A stretch of 64,000 nucleotides of DNA from Acinetobacter baretiae. GTDB taxonomy: Bacteria > Pseudomonadota > Gammaproteobacteria > Pseudomonadales > Moraxellaceae. The notes under the pieces were generated by a model. It saw only the letters and a program-made list of their open reading frames with translations, had not been told where the DNA came from and did no database searches. The DNA lies in assembly GCF_015627105.1 (NCBI RefSeq), contig NZ_VTDM01000011.1, positions 62,001-126,000 on the forward strand, written 5' to 3'. Every line of letters starts with the position of its first letter. The first letter of the stretch is position 1. Of this stretch, positions 52,410 to 63,328 are shown one piece after another. Both the position numbers and the translations under genes were made by a program.

Positions 52410-52868
52410 ATGGCTCAACCACACCTGTTTTTCAAAAATCTGCAAAAAGACCAGAAAAGTAGCGCCGCCAAATCTCTTACACAACATGTTTTATCTTGGC
52501 AAAAACTAACCCAGCTGCTCCAACCGATTTTGCCTCAACCTGAGCATTGGCAAATCGCTTGTTATCGCCACGGTATTCTCACACTCTCAGGTGAAAATCA
52601 GGCCATGGTCAGCAAAGTTGGTTATTTACAAAAACATTATGTGCAACAACTTTCACGTATTGAAGCATTCAAAGATTTACAGGAGATTCATGTTCGAATA
52701 CGAACAAAAAATGTAAAAAAAACCCATGAAGTCGTGCCCCAACCATTGTCTACAGAAACACAAAATATGTTAAAAAATGCAGCCAAGATGGTGAATGACC
52801 CTAAGCTTAGCCAAGCTATATACAACTTTGCAAGTCATAGAAACAAAAAAGCTCATTATGAATCATAA
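52410..52868 (+). CDS. DUF721/DciA-like protein
   Basis: A 152-residue protein with the DUF721 core: about 32-100 with IACYRHGILTLSGENQAMVS, KVGYLQKHYVQQLSRI and EIHVRIRTK. DciA proteins load the replicative helicase DnaB in bacteria lacking DnaC. The position between the M23 peptidase (divergent) and lpxC (convergent) matches the PA4404-PA4405-lpxC layout in Pseudomonas. The tail after residue 105 is Lys/Asn-rich and probably disordered. The DciA role is from family knowledge. Confidence 0.78.
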   Translation: MAQPHLFFKNLQKDQKSSAAKSLTQHVLSWQKLTQLLQPILPQPEHWQIACYRHGILTLSGENQAMVSKVGYLQKHYVQQLSRIEAFKDLQEIHVRIRTKNVKKTHEVVPQPLSTETQNMLKNAAKMVNDPKLSQAIYNFASHRNKKAHYES

Positions 52869-52922
52869 TAAGCTGTATATATATTTTAATGTATTTTTTA
52901 ATAATCGTTAAATTTTAGCCAT

Positions 52923-53825
52923 TTAACTGACCGACACATAAGGAATCGGACATTGATTTACGTCATCAAATGTTACAATTTCATAGCAAGATGGATCAGA
53001 TTTAACATTGCGTAATAATTGGTTGTTCAGCGCATGCCCTGATTTGTAAGCATCAAACTTAGCAATAATTTGATAACCTAACAAATATAAGTCACCAACA
53101 GCATCTAAAATTTTATGACGCACAAACTCATCGTTATAACGCAAACCTTCTTCATTGACCACACCATTTTCATCAACCCCAATGGCATTTTCCAAACTTG
53201 CACCCAGTGCTAAATTATTCGCTTTTAAAAAATCGAGATCTTTCATAAAACCAAACGTTCGAGCATCGCTCACTTCATACACAAAGGTTTCTGTAGAAAA
53301 ATCAATGGTTGCAGATTGGTATTCTTTTGCAAATGCAGGGTGATTAAAGTCAATGGTAAAATTCAGTTGGAAGCCCGAATGTGGAGTAAATTTTGCCGTT
53401 TTATCGTCAATCATTGCCTCTACAGGCTTGAGTATACGAATAAATTTCTTTGGCGCATCTTGTTCCATTAATCCACCTTGCATTAACAAGTAAATAAATG
53501 GTCCTGCACTGCCGTCCATAATCGGTACTTCTGATGCCGACACTTCAATAATGAGATTGTCTATACCCAAAGCAGCAATAGCACTCATGACATGCTCAAT
53601 GGTACCTACTTTAGCATCATCTTGTATAAGATTTGAGCACATAAATGCTTCTTGTATAAGCATTGCATCTGCGGGTAAATCTACAACAGGATCTAAATCA
53701 ATACGACGAAAAACAATGCCCGAATCAACTGTGTGCGGCACAAAATTGATCATGACTTTTTGTCCGCTATGTAAGCCAATTCCACTGGCTCTAACAACAC
53801 GTTTGAGGGTACGTTGCTTTAACAT
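52923..53825 (-). CDS. lpxC: UDP-3-O-acyl-N-acetylglucosamine deacetylase
   Basis: A 300-residue LpxC: start [20 protein letters not shown], zinc His in [31 protein letters not shown] with the second His/Asp pair, and [11 protein letters not shown]. It is the first committed step of lipid A synthesis, in the cytosol. It follows ftsZ on the same strand, as in many gammaproteobacteria, but a terminator stands between them. Length is normal. Confidence 0.96.
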   Translation of the reverse strand: MLKQRTLKRVVRASGIGLHSGQKVMINFVPHTVDSGIVFRRIDLDPVVDLPADAMLIQEAFMCSNLIQDDAKVGTIEHVMSAIAALGIDNLIIEVSASEVPIMDGSAGPFIYLLMQGGLMEQDAPKKFIRILKPVEAMIDDKTAKFTPHSGFQLNFTIDFNHPAFAKEYQSATIDFSTETFVYEVSDARTFGFMKDLDFLKANNLALGASLENAIGVDENGVVNEEGLRYNDEFVRHKILDAVGDLYLLGYQIIAKFDAYKSGHALNNQLLRNVKSDPSCYEIVTFDDVNQCPIPYVSVS

Positions 53826-53890
53826 CTATACTCATATTCCACACCAATAAAACCGCTATACGTTAGCACATTTCGCCATTGATAAAAAAT

Positions 53891-53921
53891 AAAAAAGGTA
53901 GGTTCAGTACCTACCTTTTTT
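53891..53921 (-). terminator. Terminator between ftsZ and lpxC
   Basis: AAAAAAGGTAGG (53891-53902) pairs with CCTACCTTTTTT (53910-53921) across a 7-base loop. It has T-runs in both directions and lies 28 bases after the ftsZ stop. Confidence 0.88.
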
Positions 53922-53949
53922 CAGATGATGTCTATTGAATATACCAATA

Positions 53950-55137
53950 CTACTTACCTTGTTGTTTTTTAAGGTATTCTTGTATGCTAATTCGATTTGG
54001 TCGACCTGTTGTTTGTGTGTTGTCTGCACCATTTATTGCAGGTTCAACCCCTTGTTGTTGTCTCTGAATCGCAGGAACGTCTTCATCTGGCACGGTATTT
54101 GTCTGTGTTTGTGCCATGTGTGCTTGCTGGGTTTGGTTCACTTTTGGAGTTTGTTGTCCTGTATTTCGCGTTAAACCTGTTGCAATTACAGTTACACGAA
54201 TTTCATCTCTGGCTTCAGGTTCAAATACTGTACCAAAGAATACATCGCCCTCGTCTAAATCTACAATCTGATTGACCACATCAGTAATGGCTTTGGTTTC
54301 GCTCAGTGTAATATCATTACCACCTGTGATATTAATCAATACACCTTTGGCATTCATAATATTTACATTGTCAAGCAATGGACTACGAATAGCCAAGCGA
54401 GCCGCTTCTTCAGCACGGTTTTGACCTGAACCTTTTCCTTCACCCATCATGGCATATCCACGTGTACTCATGGCATTTTTAAGGTCAGCGAAGTCGAGGT
54501 TAATATGACCTGGACGCACCACTAAGTCAAAAATACTACGTACTGCACTTAAAAGCACATCATCCGCACGACGATAGGCTTCTTGCATGGAAATATCACC
54601 ATAAACATTAAGTAAACGTTCATTTGGAATAATGATGAGCGAATCTACATATTTTTCGAGTTCTTCAATGCCTTTTTCAGCCGACTTTTGACGGCGACGA
54701 CCTTCAAAACTAAATGGCGTTGTGACGACACCTACAGTCAAGATTTCCATTTCTTGTGCAATTTCAGCCACAATTGGTGCAGCACCTGTGCCTGTACCAC
54801 CGCCCATACCTGCGGTAACAAAGACCATATCTGCATCTTGTAATTGCTGACGAATCTGTTCGCGGCTTTCTTCTGCAGAGCGTCGACCAACTTCAGGGTT
54901 AGCACCTGCACCTAAACCTCGTGTGCTTTCTTGCCCAAGTTGAATTTTATGAGGTGCACTCATACGATCTAATGCTTGCTTGTCCGTATTTGCACAAACA
55001 AAACGTACACCTTTAATGTCGGATTGCACCATGTGTTGTACAGCATTACCACCTGCACCACCTACACCAAATACAGTAAAACGGGCTTGACCGTTACCTT
55101 CGGTTTGTTCATCTTCTAAAAGTTCAAATGACGGCAT
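53950..55137 (-). CDS. ftsZ: Cell division GTPase FtsZ
   Basis: A 395-residue tubulin homologue: [29 protein letters not shown] (tubulin signature), [15 protein letters not shown], and the T7 region. The C-terminal linker (about 320-375) is Gln/Thr-rich, followed by the conserved end peptide [12 protein letters not shown] that binds FtsA and ZipA. It polymerises into the Z-ring. The gene follows ftsA after 165 bases in the usual dcw order and is closed by a terminator. Confidence 0.97.
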   Translation of the reverse strand: MPSFELLEDEQTEGNGQARFTVFGVGGAGGNAVQHMVQSDIKGVRFVCANTDKQALDRMSAPHKIQLGQESTRGLGAGANPEVGRRSAEESREQIRQQLQDADMVFVTAGMGGGTGTGAAPIVAEIAQEMEILTVGVVTTPFSFEGRRRQKSAEKGIEELEKYVDSLIIIPNERLLNVYGDISMQEAYRRADDVLLSAVRSIFDLVVRPGHINLDFADLKNAMSTRGYAMMGEGKGSGQNRAEEAARLAIRSPLLDNVNIMNAKGVLINITGGNDITLSETKAITDVVNQIVDLDEGDVFFGTVFEPEARDEIRVTVIATGLTRNTGQQTPKVNQTQQAHMAQTQTNTVPDEDVPAIQRQQQGVEPAINGADNTQTTGRPNRISIQEYLKKQQGK

Positions 55138-55302
55138 GACCTTACGTGTTCCTAATGTTTAGCAGTGTGCAAACAACATTTACTGCCTTTAATTTTTAAA
55201 TGGGTTGCGGTTTGTTTAAAGAATGAAGTGACAAACCAAGTTTTGTCAAGCATCAGTCCAATGACTTACAACAACCGTACAATGACTACCTAACGGAAAA
55301 AG

Positions 55303-56571
55303 TTAAAAAATTGCTTTAAGTTGTGCCTGAAAGCGGTCCCAACCATTTTTTAAACGGCTTACCAATGTTTTTGCTCCCACATCAGGCTGAATATCTATGG
55401 CATCTGCAGGTTCTTTTTGGCTATACAACAACAAACCAATGGCGGTTGCGTATTGTGGTCGTTTCAGTACAGGCAAAAGATCATCGGTTGCGGTCACACT
55501 TGTAGGTAAATTACCAATGTGCACTGATACACCAAATAATCGTCTTGAAAAACTCACTATACCTTCTATTTGGCTTGCTGCACCGGTGAGTACCACACCA
55601 TGATACAGCCCCCCGATCGCACCATTTGCAGTTAAATCTTGCCTCACGGTTTGTAAAATTTCATCATAACGTGCAATGATAATTTCACTCAATTCAATAC
55701 GGCTAATGGTTTGTGGCCCTTCAATACCTTTGACCTGTACCATATGGTCTGGTTTTACCATTTCAAGATCAACACAGCCATACAATAGTTTCACTCGTTC
55801 AGCTTCTTCTGTTGTTGTTTGTAAAACTGCGGCTATATCGTGTGTTACGCTATCTCCTCCTGTTGCATAGGTTTTAGCAAACACCAAATGACCCTCTAAG
55901 TATACTGCAACATTTGTTGTTCCTGCACCAATATCTATCAAACAAACGCCGTAATCTTTTTCATCTTGTAACAAACTGGCTTCTGCTGTTGCTAAAGCGC
56001 ATAAAATCGTTTTTTCAACACGAATATTTGCACTTTTCATGGCACGATCAAAGTTTTGCATTTCATTAATTGGTAACATCATCAATTGATAATGACCTGA
56101 AATTTTACTGGCACCCAAGCCAACAGGATGCGTAACCCACTGTTCAGAGTCATCTAATTGAAAACCTAAAGGAACAGCACTGGTTAAATACAACTCTGGC
56201 TCTTGCTCTACTTTATTCTTTTTTGCAGACTCCAATACAGCAACCACCTCACTGGTGGTCACAATACGCTCACTATTTGTAATGTTTGCATGCCCTTGTG
56301 CATAAAAACTTTTTAAGTCAGCACTTGGAATTGATACCCAAGCAGAATGTATACGACATTCTGTCATGTCTTCAACATCAGACACCGCTTGCTTAATCGA
56401 AGCAATCATTTTATCAAGACTTGTAATTTTTCCTTTTTTCATCCCTTGATTTCGGGCAGAGGCCATTCCCACAACTTCTATGTGGTCTGGTGCGTGTACT
56501 TTTGCAATAAGTACCGAGACTTTGTGTGTTCCAATATCTATTGCTACCACCGAAGGAACAGCGTCATTCAT
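55303..56571 (-). CDS. ftsA: Cell division protein FtsA
   Basis: A 422-residue actin-fold protein: phosphate-1 VVAIDIGTHKVSVLIAKV, the 1C/SHS2 region around GMASARNQGMKKGKIT, phosphate-2 LIDIGAGTTNVAVY, the adenosine region VVLTGAASQIEG, and the C-terminal amphipathic helix LVSRLKNGWDRFQAQLK that attaches it to the membrane. It tethers FtsZ. Next gene after ftsQ (97 bases) in the dcw order. Confidence 0.96.
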   Translation of the reverse strand: MNDAVPSVVAIDIGTHKVSVLIAKVHAPDHIEVVGMASARNQGMKKGKITSLDKMIASIKQAVSDVEDMTECRIHSAWVSIPSADLKSFYAQGHANITNSERIVTTSEVVAVLESAKKNKVEQEPELYLTSAVPLGFQLDDSEQWVTHPVGLGASKISGHYQLMMLPINEMQNFDRAMKSANIRVEKTILCALATAEASLLQDEKDYGVCLIDIGAGTTNVAVYLEGHLVFAKTYATGGDSVTHDIAAVLQTTTEEAERVKLLYGCVDLEMVKPDHMVQVKGIEGPQTISRIELSEIIIARYDEILQTVRQDLTANGAIGGLYHGVVLTGAASQIEGIVSFSRRLFGVSVHIGNLPTSVTATDDLLPVLKRPQYATAIGLLLYSQKEPADAIDIQPDVGAKTLVSRLKNGWDRFQAQLKAIF

Positions 56572-56668
56572 TACCTAATACCGTTAACTTATAGTTTAAG
56601 ATTATTTATTTAATAATTATGTATATAGCTACACATTATCACCCTGAAAGTGTGTTATCTGCAAGAGT

Positions 56669-57490
56669 TCAGCTACGATTCGTTACAACAAACTGACCAT
56701 GCGATACAGGGGGTGTGCCTTTCCATTGTATAGATAATCCATTTCTATATCTTAAATCTACTGTTGAGATTTGTGACCATACAGGTTGTAAATCTTGTCC
56801 TGCCAATTGGCTTAAATGTTGTAACTTACTCATCGTTTGGTCTTGATCTACAATGAGTCGCAAACCACTGTCAAATTGCATAAACCATGTCATACGTTCA
56901 GTTAGATATAATTCAGTTAAGTGTAATTGATAAGGACGAAACAATTGATTAATCTCATGATAACGACGCATCATAAAAGGTGCCTGATTCACAGGCCCAT
57001 GTAGTAAGGGCAAACTTTGATGATCTTGTGGCGTTGCCTCTTTAAAAACAACACCCGCATCGCTGAGCAACCGTCCTGTCCCCCAACGTGCCACCGCATG
57101 CCGAGGAATAATACGTACTTTAATTGCATCAGGCCATGCTCGAGAAACAACCACCTGATCAACCCAAGGTAATTGCAAAGACTGATCACGTATTGTTTCC
57201 AAATCGACTGTAAAATAGTTTTTATTTACAAATGGCTGAATGTTTTGTATTAAAGTGTGTTCTTCTACAGATGAACGTGTTCCAACAACCTCTAAATTTG
57301 CAACACGTGCATCGGTAAATACTTTATAACTTCCGTAGGCTCCAACAACTGCAATACATGCTGCAAAAAGTAAAATAATCCAACCACCAATGTGGATCAG
57401 ACGATCTTTTAGTGAAGGGGGTTTGTCATGGATTGATGTTACTGCTGCCGCTTTTGGCTTGCGACGCATTGAAGCGGGAAGTTGCGCCAT
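56669..57490 (-). CDS. ftsQ: Cell division protein FtsQ
   Basis: The 273-residue bitopic protein has a cytosolic basic N-terminus, one transmembrane helix (about 33-54, GGWIILLFAACIAVVGAYG), a POTRA domain (NLEVVGTRSSVEEHTL...), and the FtsQ beta-domain (WVDQVVVSRAWPDAIKVRI...). It links the early and late division proteins by binding FtsB and FtsL. It follows ddl after 3 bases. Confidence 0.93.
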   Translation of the reverse strand: MAQLPASMRRKPKAAAVTSIHDKPPSLKDRLIHIGGWIILLFAACIAVVGAYGSYKVFTDARVANLEVVGTRSSVEEHTLIQNIQPFVNKNYFTVDLETIRDQSLQLPWVDQVVVSRAWPDAIKVRIIPRHAVARWGTGRLLSDAGVVFKEATPQDHQSLPLLHGPVNQAPFMMRRYHEINQLFRPYQLHLTELYLTERMTWFMQFDSGLRLIVDQDQTMSKLQHLSQLAGQDLQPVWSQISTVDLRYRNGLSIQWKGTPPVSHGQFVVTNRS

Positions 57491-57493
57491 CTG

Positions 57494-58423
57494 TTATTTT
57501 TCTGCCTCTATGAGCGTTTGTTCTAAAATTGCTAAACACAATGCATCGAAATTATACCCTATAGCTTGTGCTGCTTTGGGCACTAAAGAGTGACTGGTCA
57601 TGCCAGGTACAGTATTCACTTCAAGTAACCAAAATTTGCCATTTTGGTCTTGCATGGCATCGACTCTACCCCAGCCTTGAGCACCCACCGCATGAAAGGC
57701 GTGTAAGGTCAATGCTTTAAGTTCTTCTTCTTCACTCACTGACAAACCGCTAGGTATGCCATACTCTACATCATTACGTTGATATTTAGCATCATAATCA
57801 TAAAATGCAACATCTTTAGGTGGCTGTAAACGAATTACAGGTAGAGCCTCACCATTGAGTACCACAATAGTATACTCTTTCCCTGTAATCCACTGCTCTG
57901 CCATGACAATACTGTCTAAACTGATTGCTTTATCAATGGCTTCTGCCAATTGTGAGACATGCTCAACTTTGCTCATACCAATACTTGAACCTTCATGTAC
58001 TGGTTTAATAATCAATGGTAATCCAAGTTCTTCAACGAGTACATCTGCTTCTACAGTCGTATTTACAATACGATAAGGTGCCGTTGGCAAACCACTGCCT
58101 TGCCAAATTTGCTTGGTTTTTACTTTATCCATGCCAATGGCTGAACCTTGTACCCCTGTACCTGTATATGGGATATCAAGCCATTCAAGTACACCTTGTA
58201 TTTGACCATCTTCTCCACCACGACCGTGCAACACAATAAAAGCACGATCATAATGTACAAGTTCGGTCACACTACGATGTAAAGGGTCAAATGCGTCTGC
58301 ATTTACGCCTGAGCGTTGCAATGATTCAAGGACTGCCTGACCACTGTCAAGTGATACATCTCGCTCTGCTGAACGCCCCCCGAGCAGGACAGCAACTTTT
58401 CCAAACTTTTCTGCATTTGACAT
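57494..58423 (-). CDS. ddl: D-alanine-D-alanine ligase
   Basis: A 309-residue ATP-grasp enzyme: VAVLLGGRSAERDVSLDSGQ, FIVLHGRGGEDGQIQGVLE, PLIIKPVHEGSSIGMSKV, and VNTVPGMTSHSLVPKAAQ. It joins two D-Ala for the murein stem peptide. Start at ATG 58423 after GAAGGGGA; an in-frame start at 58450 is less likely. It sits between murC and ftsQ, the DdlB position. Confidence 0.95.
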   Translation of the reverse strand: MSNAEKFGKVAVLLGGRSAERDVSLDSGQAVLESLQRSGVNADAFDPLHRSVTELVHYDRAFIVLHGRGGEDGQIQGVLEWLDIPYTGTGVQGSAIGMDKVKTKQIWQGSGLPTAPYRIVNTTVEADVLVEELGLPLIIKPVHEGSSIGMSKVEHVSQLAEAIDKAISLDSIVMAEQWITGKEYTIVVLNGEALPVIRLQPPKDVAFYDYDAKYQRNDVEYGIPSGLSVSEEEELKALTLHAFHAVGAQGWGRVDAMQDQNGKFWLLEVNTVPGMTSHSLVPKAAQAIGYNFDALCLAILEQTLIEAEK

Positions 58424-58472
58424 AATTTTCCCCTTCCCATCATGTAACATTCAGCCATGCATATTGCTTGAG

Positions 58473-59927
58473 CTAATTTAAAAACAATTGTTTTTGTGCA
58501 AGTTCTGCTGAAATTGTACCAACATTTCCTGCCCCTTGGGTCAAAACGACATCATTGGCTTGTAATAGACTGCCCAATACTGTTTCAAGATGTTTATCAT
58601 CAATTGGATCGATTAAAAATGGTTCAACCTGACCTCTTAAACGTATACTTCGAGCCAGTGCTCTACTATCTGCACCCACTATTGGTTTTTCACCTGCAGG
58701 GTAAACCTCAAGTAAAATAAGTTGGTCAACTTGAGATAGCACATCGACAAAATCATCAAAACAGTCACGTGTACGTGAAAAACGATGTGGCTGAAATATC
58801 ATGACCAATCGATGCTCGGGATGACTTTGTCGTACTGCTTTAATGGTGGCATCAACTTCTTTAGGATGATGGCCATAATCATCAATAAGTTCAACAAATC
58901 CTTGATTGATCGGATATTTACCTTGGATTTGAAAACGACGACCAACCCCTCTAAAACTATGTAGTGCTCGATCAATCGCTGCATCGGAAACGCCTTCATC
59001 GGTGGCAATACCAATGGCTGCAAGCGCATTTAAAACATTATGTAACCCAGGTTGATTAATGGTTAAGCGTAATGCTTGGCGATCTTTTCTTAGTACTGTA
59101 AAATGCGATTGCATGCCGTCTTGTTCAACATCTATCGCACGAATATCATTGTCTTCATTAAAACCATAGGTAATGGTTGGTCGACCAAAACGTGAGATAA
59201 TTTCACGTACATTACGATCATCACCACACACCACCGCTAGGCCATAAAACGGCATACGACGAATAAATTCCACGAAAGTATCTTTGAGTTTATCGAAGCT
59301 TCCTTCGTAGGTGTCCATATGGTCTGCATCAACATTGGTAATTATGGCAGCCATCGGTTGTAAATATAAAAATGAAGCATCTGATTCGTCCGCCTCTACC
59401 ACAATGAATCGACTTTCACCCAAAGCAGCATTCACACCTGTGCTATTTAATAACCCACCAATCACATAAGTTGGATCAAAATTTTCTTCTGCTAACATGG
59501 TTGTGAGTAAGCTAGTGGTGGTGGTTTTTCCATGCGTACCTGCAACGGCAATCCCATGTCTATAACGCATGAGTTCACCTAACATTTCTGCACGTCTTAC
59601 CAAAGGGATGCGTTGTTCAAGTGCTGCTTTAATCTCTGGATTTTTTGCATCAATTGCTGTAGACACCACCAATACATCTGCTTGTTGAATATTACTTTCA
59701 TGATGTCCGATGTATACAGTGATTCCCACACTCTTCAGCTGTGCAGTGGTTTTTGATGCTTTAATGTCTGAACCAGAAACACAGTACCCCTGATTTTTTA
59801 ATACCTCAGCAATACCACACATGCCTGCACCACCAATCCCCACAAAATGGATATGTTTAATACGGCGCATTTCAGGAACTTTAATTAATTTTTTTTCTAA
59901 GTGAGTAGAATGTTTATGAGATGACAT
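58473..59927 (-). CDS. murC: UDP-N-acetylmuramate-L-alanine ligase
   Basis: A 484-residue Mur ligase: [19 protein letters not shown] loop [30 protein letters not shown], and [24 protein letters not shown] in the C-terminal domain. It adds L-Ala to UDP-MurNAc. The ATG at 59927 follows an AAGG site and leaves 13 bases to murG; the longer frame from 60032 runs into murG and is unlikely. Confidence 0.95.
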   Translation of the reverse strand: MSSHKHSTHLEKKLIKVPEMRRIKHIHFVGIGGAGMCGIAEVLKNQGYCVSGSDIKASKTTAQLKSVGITVYIGHHESNIQQADVLVVSTAIDAKNPEIKAALEQRIPLVRRAEMLGELMRYRHGIAVAGTHGKTTTTSLLTTMLAEENFDPTYVIGGLLNSTGVNAALGESRFIVVEADESDASFLYLQPMAAIITNVDADHMDTYEGSFDKLKDTFVEFIRRMPFYGLAVVCGDDRNVREIISRFGRPTITYGFNEDNDIRAIDVEQDGMQSHFTVLRKDRQALRLTINQPGLHNVLNALAAIGIATDEGVSDAAIDRALHSFRGVGRRFQIQGKYPINQGFVELIDDYGHHPKEVDATIKAVRQSHPEHRLVMIFQPHRFSRTRDCFDDFVDVLSQVDQLILLEVYPAGEKPIVGADSRALARSIRLRGQVEPFLIDPIDDKHLETVLGSLLQANDVVLTQGAGNVGTISAELAQKQLFLN

Positions 59928-59940
59928 GGCAGACCTTATG

Positions 59941-61038
59941 TTAAATATTTGTAATAATTTCAGCAACTTGTTGCGTTGCATTGGGCTGTGCTTTTTGGCG
60001 TGCATTGACTGCCATTTCAGATAAAATTGCACGACTCATCAGTGCTTTTAACAATACCGTCACAGACTCAACCGTCATACTGGCTTGCGGACACAATTTT
60101 GCTGCACCCACTTTACACAAATATTGTGCATTGGCTGTTTGATGATCATCGACCGCACTCGGTAAAGGGACAAATACCGCAGCAACACCTGCTGTTGCAA
60201 CCTCTGTCACGGTCAGTGCACCTGCACGGCAAATAATTAAATCGGCATCGCTATATGCTTGAGCCATATTTGCAATAAATGGGACAACTGCTGCTTCTAT
60301 ATTGGCGGGCGCATTTGCATAGCCTGCTTGTGTGGCCTCAAGCTGTTTTTGACCACACTGATGCGTGATTTTTAAAGCTACGCCAAGCTGTTGCAATGCA
60401 ATTGGCATGGTTTCATTGAGTACTTGTGCACCTAAAGAGCCACCTACAACCAAAATATGTAATGGTTGTTGCTGTTTTTCTCGTTGTTCATAACGCCAAG
60501 CGGGGCTCAGCGTATTGGTAATTTCAGCACGTACAGGGTTACCTGTAGTCAGCACTTTAGGGTGGCTACGAAACGTTTTTGGAAAGGCTTGACACACCTT
60601 TTGGGCAATCCGAGCCAACTGTAGATTCGTAAATCCTGGAATCGCATTTTGCTCATGAATCACCACAGGAATACCCAAGGCACGAGCGGCCAGCCCACCC
60701 GGTCCTGCCACATACCCGCCAAACCCTGCCACAACATCTATTTTTTGTTGTTTCATAATACGCATGGCATGCATAACTGCTTTCACAATTTTAAATGGTG
60801 CTGCCAAAGTACGCATGATGCCATTGCCTCGAACACCTTGAATATCAATTTGATATAACGTGATATTTTCATGTTCAAGTAATCGATTTTCCATGCCATG
60901 AAATGTGGCTAACCATGAAACGCGATGTCCTTGCGCTTGAAGTTGTTTTGCCACGGCAAGTGCTGGAAAAACATGACCGCCTGTGCCAGCAGCCATCATG
61001 AGAATATGTTTGGGTTTAAACAGGGTTGATTCGGTCAC
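59941..61038 (-). CDS. murG: UDP-GlcNAc:lipid I transferase MurG
   Basis: A 365-residue GT28 enzyme: [76 protein letters not shown] and VDDHQTANA. It adds GlcNAc to lipid I at the inner membrane face. It is the first gene of the murG-murC-ddl-ftsQ-ftsA-ftsZ run; ftsW is not directly upstream, so the dcw cluster is broken here. Confidence 0.96.
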   Translation of the reverse strand: MTESTLFKPKHILMMAAGTGGHVFPALAVAKQLQAQGHRVSWLATFHGMENRLLEHENITLYQIDIQGVRGNGIMRTLAAPFKIVKAVMHAMRIMKQQKIDVVAGFGGYVAGPGGLAARALGIPVVIHEQNAIPGFTNLQLARIAQKVCQAFPKTFRSHPKVLTTGNPVRAEITNTLSPAWRYEQREKQQQPLHILVVGGSLGAQVLNETMPIALQQLGVALKITHQCGQKQLEATQAGYANAPANIEAAVVPFIANMAQAYSDADLIICRAGALTVTEVATAGVAAVFVPLPSAVDDHQTANAQYLCKVGAAKLCPQASMTVESVTVLLKALMSRAILSEMAVNARQKAQPNATQQVAEIITNI

Positions 61039-61219
61039 GAGTTTAATACTTCGGCTGTAATTTGGTAATTTTAATGTCGTATTTTAATCATAAAGTATCA
61101 ATCGCGTGAATGATTTTCACGTGTTTTAAACAAATATTCTGAAAATAAAGCCTTGTTGTTTCAGCAAAAATAAAATTATTGAGAAATTTAACCATTTTTT
61201 TTAATTTTATCACACATTT

Positions 61220-61251
61220 ACTTGGCCACTGCTTATGCACAGTGACCAAGT
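61220..61251. terminator. Hairpin between gshB and murG
   Basis: ACTTGGCCACTG (61220-61231) pairs with CAGTGACCAAGT (61240-61251), one mismatch. No good T-run on either side; it may end gshB with weak efficiency. Confidence 0.4.
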
Positions 61252-61264
61252 ATTGTATCTGAAA

Positions 61265-62209
61265 TCATTTATTTTTCTTGTCTTCAAGCACATCAAATAG
61301 TAGATCTGCAATGGATATATCAAACTGCTGATCTATTTCTCGAATACAGGTTGGGCTCGTCACATTAATTTCTGTCACATATTCACCAATCACATCTAAC
61401 CCCACAAAAACGAGTCCTTTTTGACGTAAAAATGGTCCAACTTTCGCTGCGATTTCACGATCTTTTTCTGTTAGCGGACGAGCTTCTCCAACACCCCCTG
61501 CTGCCAAATTCCCTCTGACTTCACCATTTTGTGGAATTCGTGCAAGGCAGTACGGCACAGGTTCACCATGAATCATTAAAATTCGTTTATCACCATCTAC
61601 AATCTCTGGAATATAACGCTGTGCCATAATCGGCACAGTACCCAACGCCGTGAGCATTTCTAAGGTTGAACCGATATTTTGACCCTGTGCACTTAAGCGA
61701 AAAATACCTGACCCCCCCATACCATCAAGTGGTTTTACAATCACATCTTGATGCGTTTGAATAAATTCTCTAATTAATGACTGTTGAGACGTGACCAATG
61801 TAGGGACTTGCAGTTCTGGAAACTGTGTTGCAAATAGCTTTTCATTACAGTCACGTAAGGATTGCGGTTTATTCACAACCCACGCTCCTTCTCTTTCTGC
61901 TTGCTCTAACACATACGTGGTATAGACAAAATTCATGTCAAATGGAGGATCTTTACGCATTAAAATAATGTCGTAATCTGCAAGTGACTGTTTTTTTTGA
62001 TCCCCTAAAATGAAATGTGGTGTTTGTTGCTCAAAAACTTGTAACTCAGCGATCAAACCATAGGCTTTGCCTTGATCAATGTATAGATCATGCTGTTGTG
62101 CATAACCTAATTGATGCCCACGGCGACTTGCAGCCCATAACATGGCCATCGTTGAATCTTTTTTAAGGTTGACTTGCTGGATTGGATCCATAATCACTAA
62201 AACACGCAT
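61265..62209 (-). CDS. gshB: Glutathione synthetase
   Basis: A 314-residue ATP-grasp protein: MRVLVIMDPIQQVNLKKDST, RKDPPFDMNFVYTTYVLE, VVNKPQSLRDCNEKLF, VKPLDGMGGSGIFRL and INVTSPTCIREID. It adds glycine to gamma-glutamylcysteine. The start at 62209 gives the classical N-terminus; the longer frame from 62293 runs into the next gene. It is followed after a hairpin by murG. Confidence 0.95.
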   Translation of the reverse strand: MRVLVIMDPIQQVNLKKDSTMAMLWAASRRGHQLGYAQQHDLYIDQGKAYGLIAELQVFEQQTPHFILGDQKKQSLADYDIILMRKDPPFDMNFVYTTYVLEQAEREGAWVVNKPQSLRDCNEKLFATQFPELQVPTLVTSQQSLIREFIQTHQDVIVKPLDGMGGSGIFRLSAQGQNIGSTLEMLTALGTVPIMAQRYIPEIVDGDKRILMIHGEPVPYCLARIPQNGEVRGNLAAGGVGEARPLTEKDREIAAKVGPFLRQKGLVFVGLDVIGEYVTEINVTSPTCIREIDQQFDISIADLLFDVLEDKKNK

Positions 62210-62249
62210 AATGCTCACTCTATTTTTGGATACTTTGAATATACCTGAT

Positions 62250-63071
62250 TTATTGTGTTGTTGCTGTACGTGAAAATTGCGCAGCCGCTTCAAATTGTTC
62301 TTTTTCAGGATAAATTCCTGTGTATAAATGAAATTGTGCTAAGGCTTGTAATGCAAAAACTTCTGCCCCTGTAATGACTGTTTTATTTAAGCTTTTGGCA
62401 TAGCAAATTGTGGGTGTATTTTCAGGTAATGCCACAACATCGAAGACCATCTGAGCTGATTGAATCACTTCAATTGACCATGCCATTTCATCTTGCCATG
62501 CTGTGCCTTGCATACCTATAGGTGTCGCATTAATCATTAAATCTGCTTGATTGGGCTCTAAAGTCGCTTGCCAAACATAACCTAGTTTTTTAGCCAATGC
62601 CGTGCCCGTTTTTTCATTTTTGGCCACAATAATGCCATGTTCAAAGCCTTTGTTTTTAAAGGCATAGGCAATCGCTTTTGCCATCCCCCCACTGCCTTTC
62701 AGTGCAAATCGAGTATTAGGTGAAATTTGATACTGATCAATCAATTGCTGGATTGCCATATAGTCGGTATTAAAGGCTTTGAGTACACCCTCTGTATTTA
62801 CAATGGTATTTACAGATGCAATGGCTTGGGCAGATGGGTCAAGTTCATCGACCAATGCAATGACTTGTTCTTTGTACGGCATAGAAATCGCACAGCCTCG
62901 CACAGGCAGTCCTCGTACACCTTGTATGGCTTGTGCTAAATCAACAGGTGAAAAAGCTTTATAGATGTAATTTAATTGATAAGCACGATACAGATAGTTA
63001 TGAAAACGAGTTCCAAAATTACTCGGTTTAACAGCTAAAGACATGCACAATATTGTATCTTTATTAATCAT
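62250..63071 (-). CDS. Shikimate-dehydrogenase-like protein (SdhL/HI0607 type)
   Basis: A 273-residue AroE-family protein. It starts MINKDTILCMSLAVKPSNFG at 63071; the frame from 63092 begins with GTG and no ribosome site. It has GLPVRGCAISMPYKEQVIAL, VNTIVNTEGVLKAFNTDY and the cofactor loop KGSGGMAKAIAYAF. The dinucleotide loop and SMPYKE in place of the AroE NVTxPxK place it in the SdhL group, which has low activity on shikimate and may use another substrate. It lies 40 bases upstream of gshB on the same strand. Confidence 0.82.
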   Translation of the reverse strand: MINKDTILCMSLAVKPSNFGTRFHNYLYRAYQLNYIYKAFSPVDLAQAIQGVRGLPVRGCAISMPYKEQVIALVDELDPSAQAIASVNTIVNTEGVLKAFNTDYMAIQQLIDQYQISPNTRFALKGSGGMAKAIAYAFKNKGFEHGIIVAKNEKTGTALAKKLGYVWQATLEPNQADLMINATPIGMQGTAWQDEMAWSIEVIQSAQMVFDVVALPENTPTICYAKSLNKTVITGAEVFALQALAQFHLYTGIYPEKEQFEAAAQFSRTATTQ

Positions 63072-63328
63072 GATAAGACTCGTAAGCACCACAGCTTGAT
63101 AAAAACCATCCTAACACCGCTGTGCTCAAAAAAGTGTATCAATCGCTTATCTGCCACCACAGTACATACCGTTGGCCTCATTTTTTTTCAATGTAAGCCA
63201 TCACTTCAGACATCTAAATATGTAAATCTTTCCGACATTACACCATATAAAGCTTTTATTTCTACTAGCTCATCAAAACACAGTACACCAGTTAGCGCAC
63301 TATATTCATTTGAGTAATTCTTCCTACA

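Noticed and set aside
63096-63317. A 73-codon + strand frame between the AroE-like and TauD-like genes
   Set aside because: No ribosome site, no recognisable motif, and it sits opposite the promoter area of minus-strand genes.
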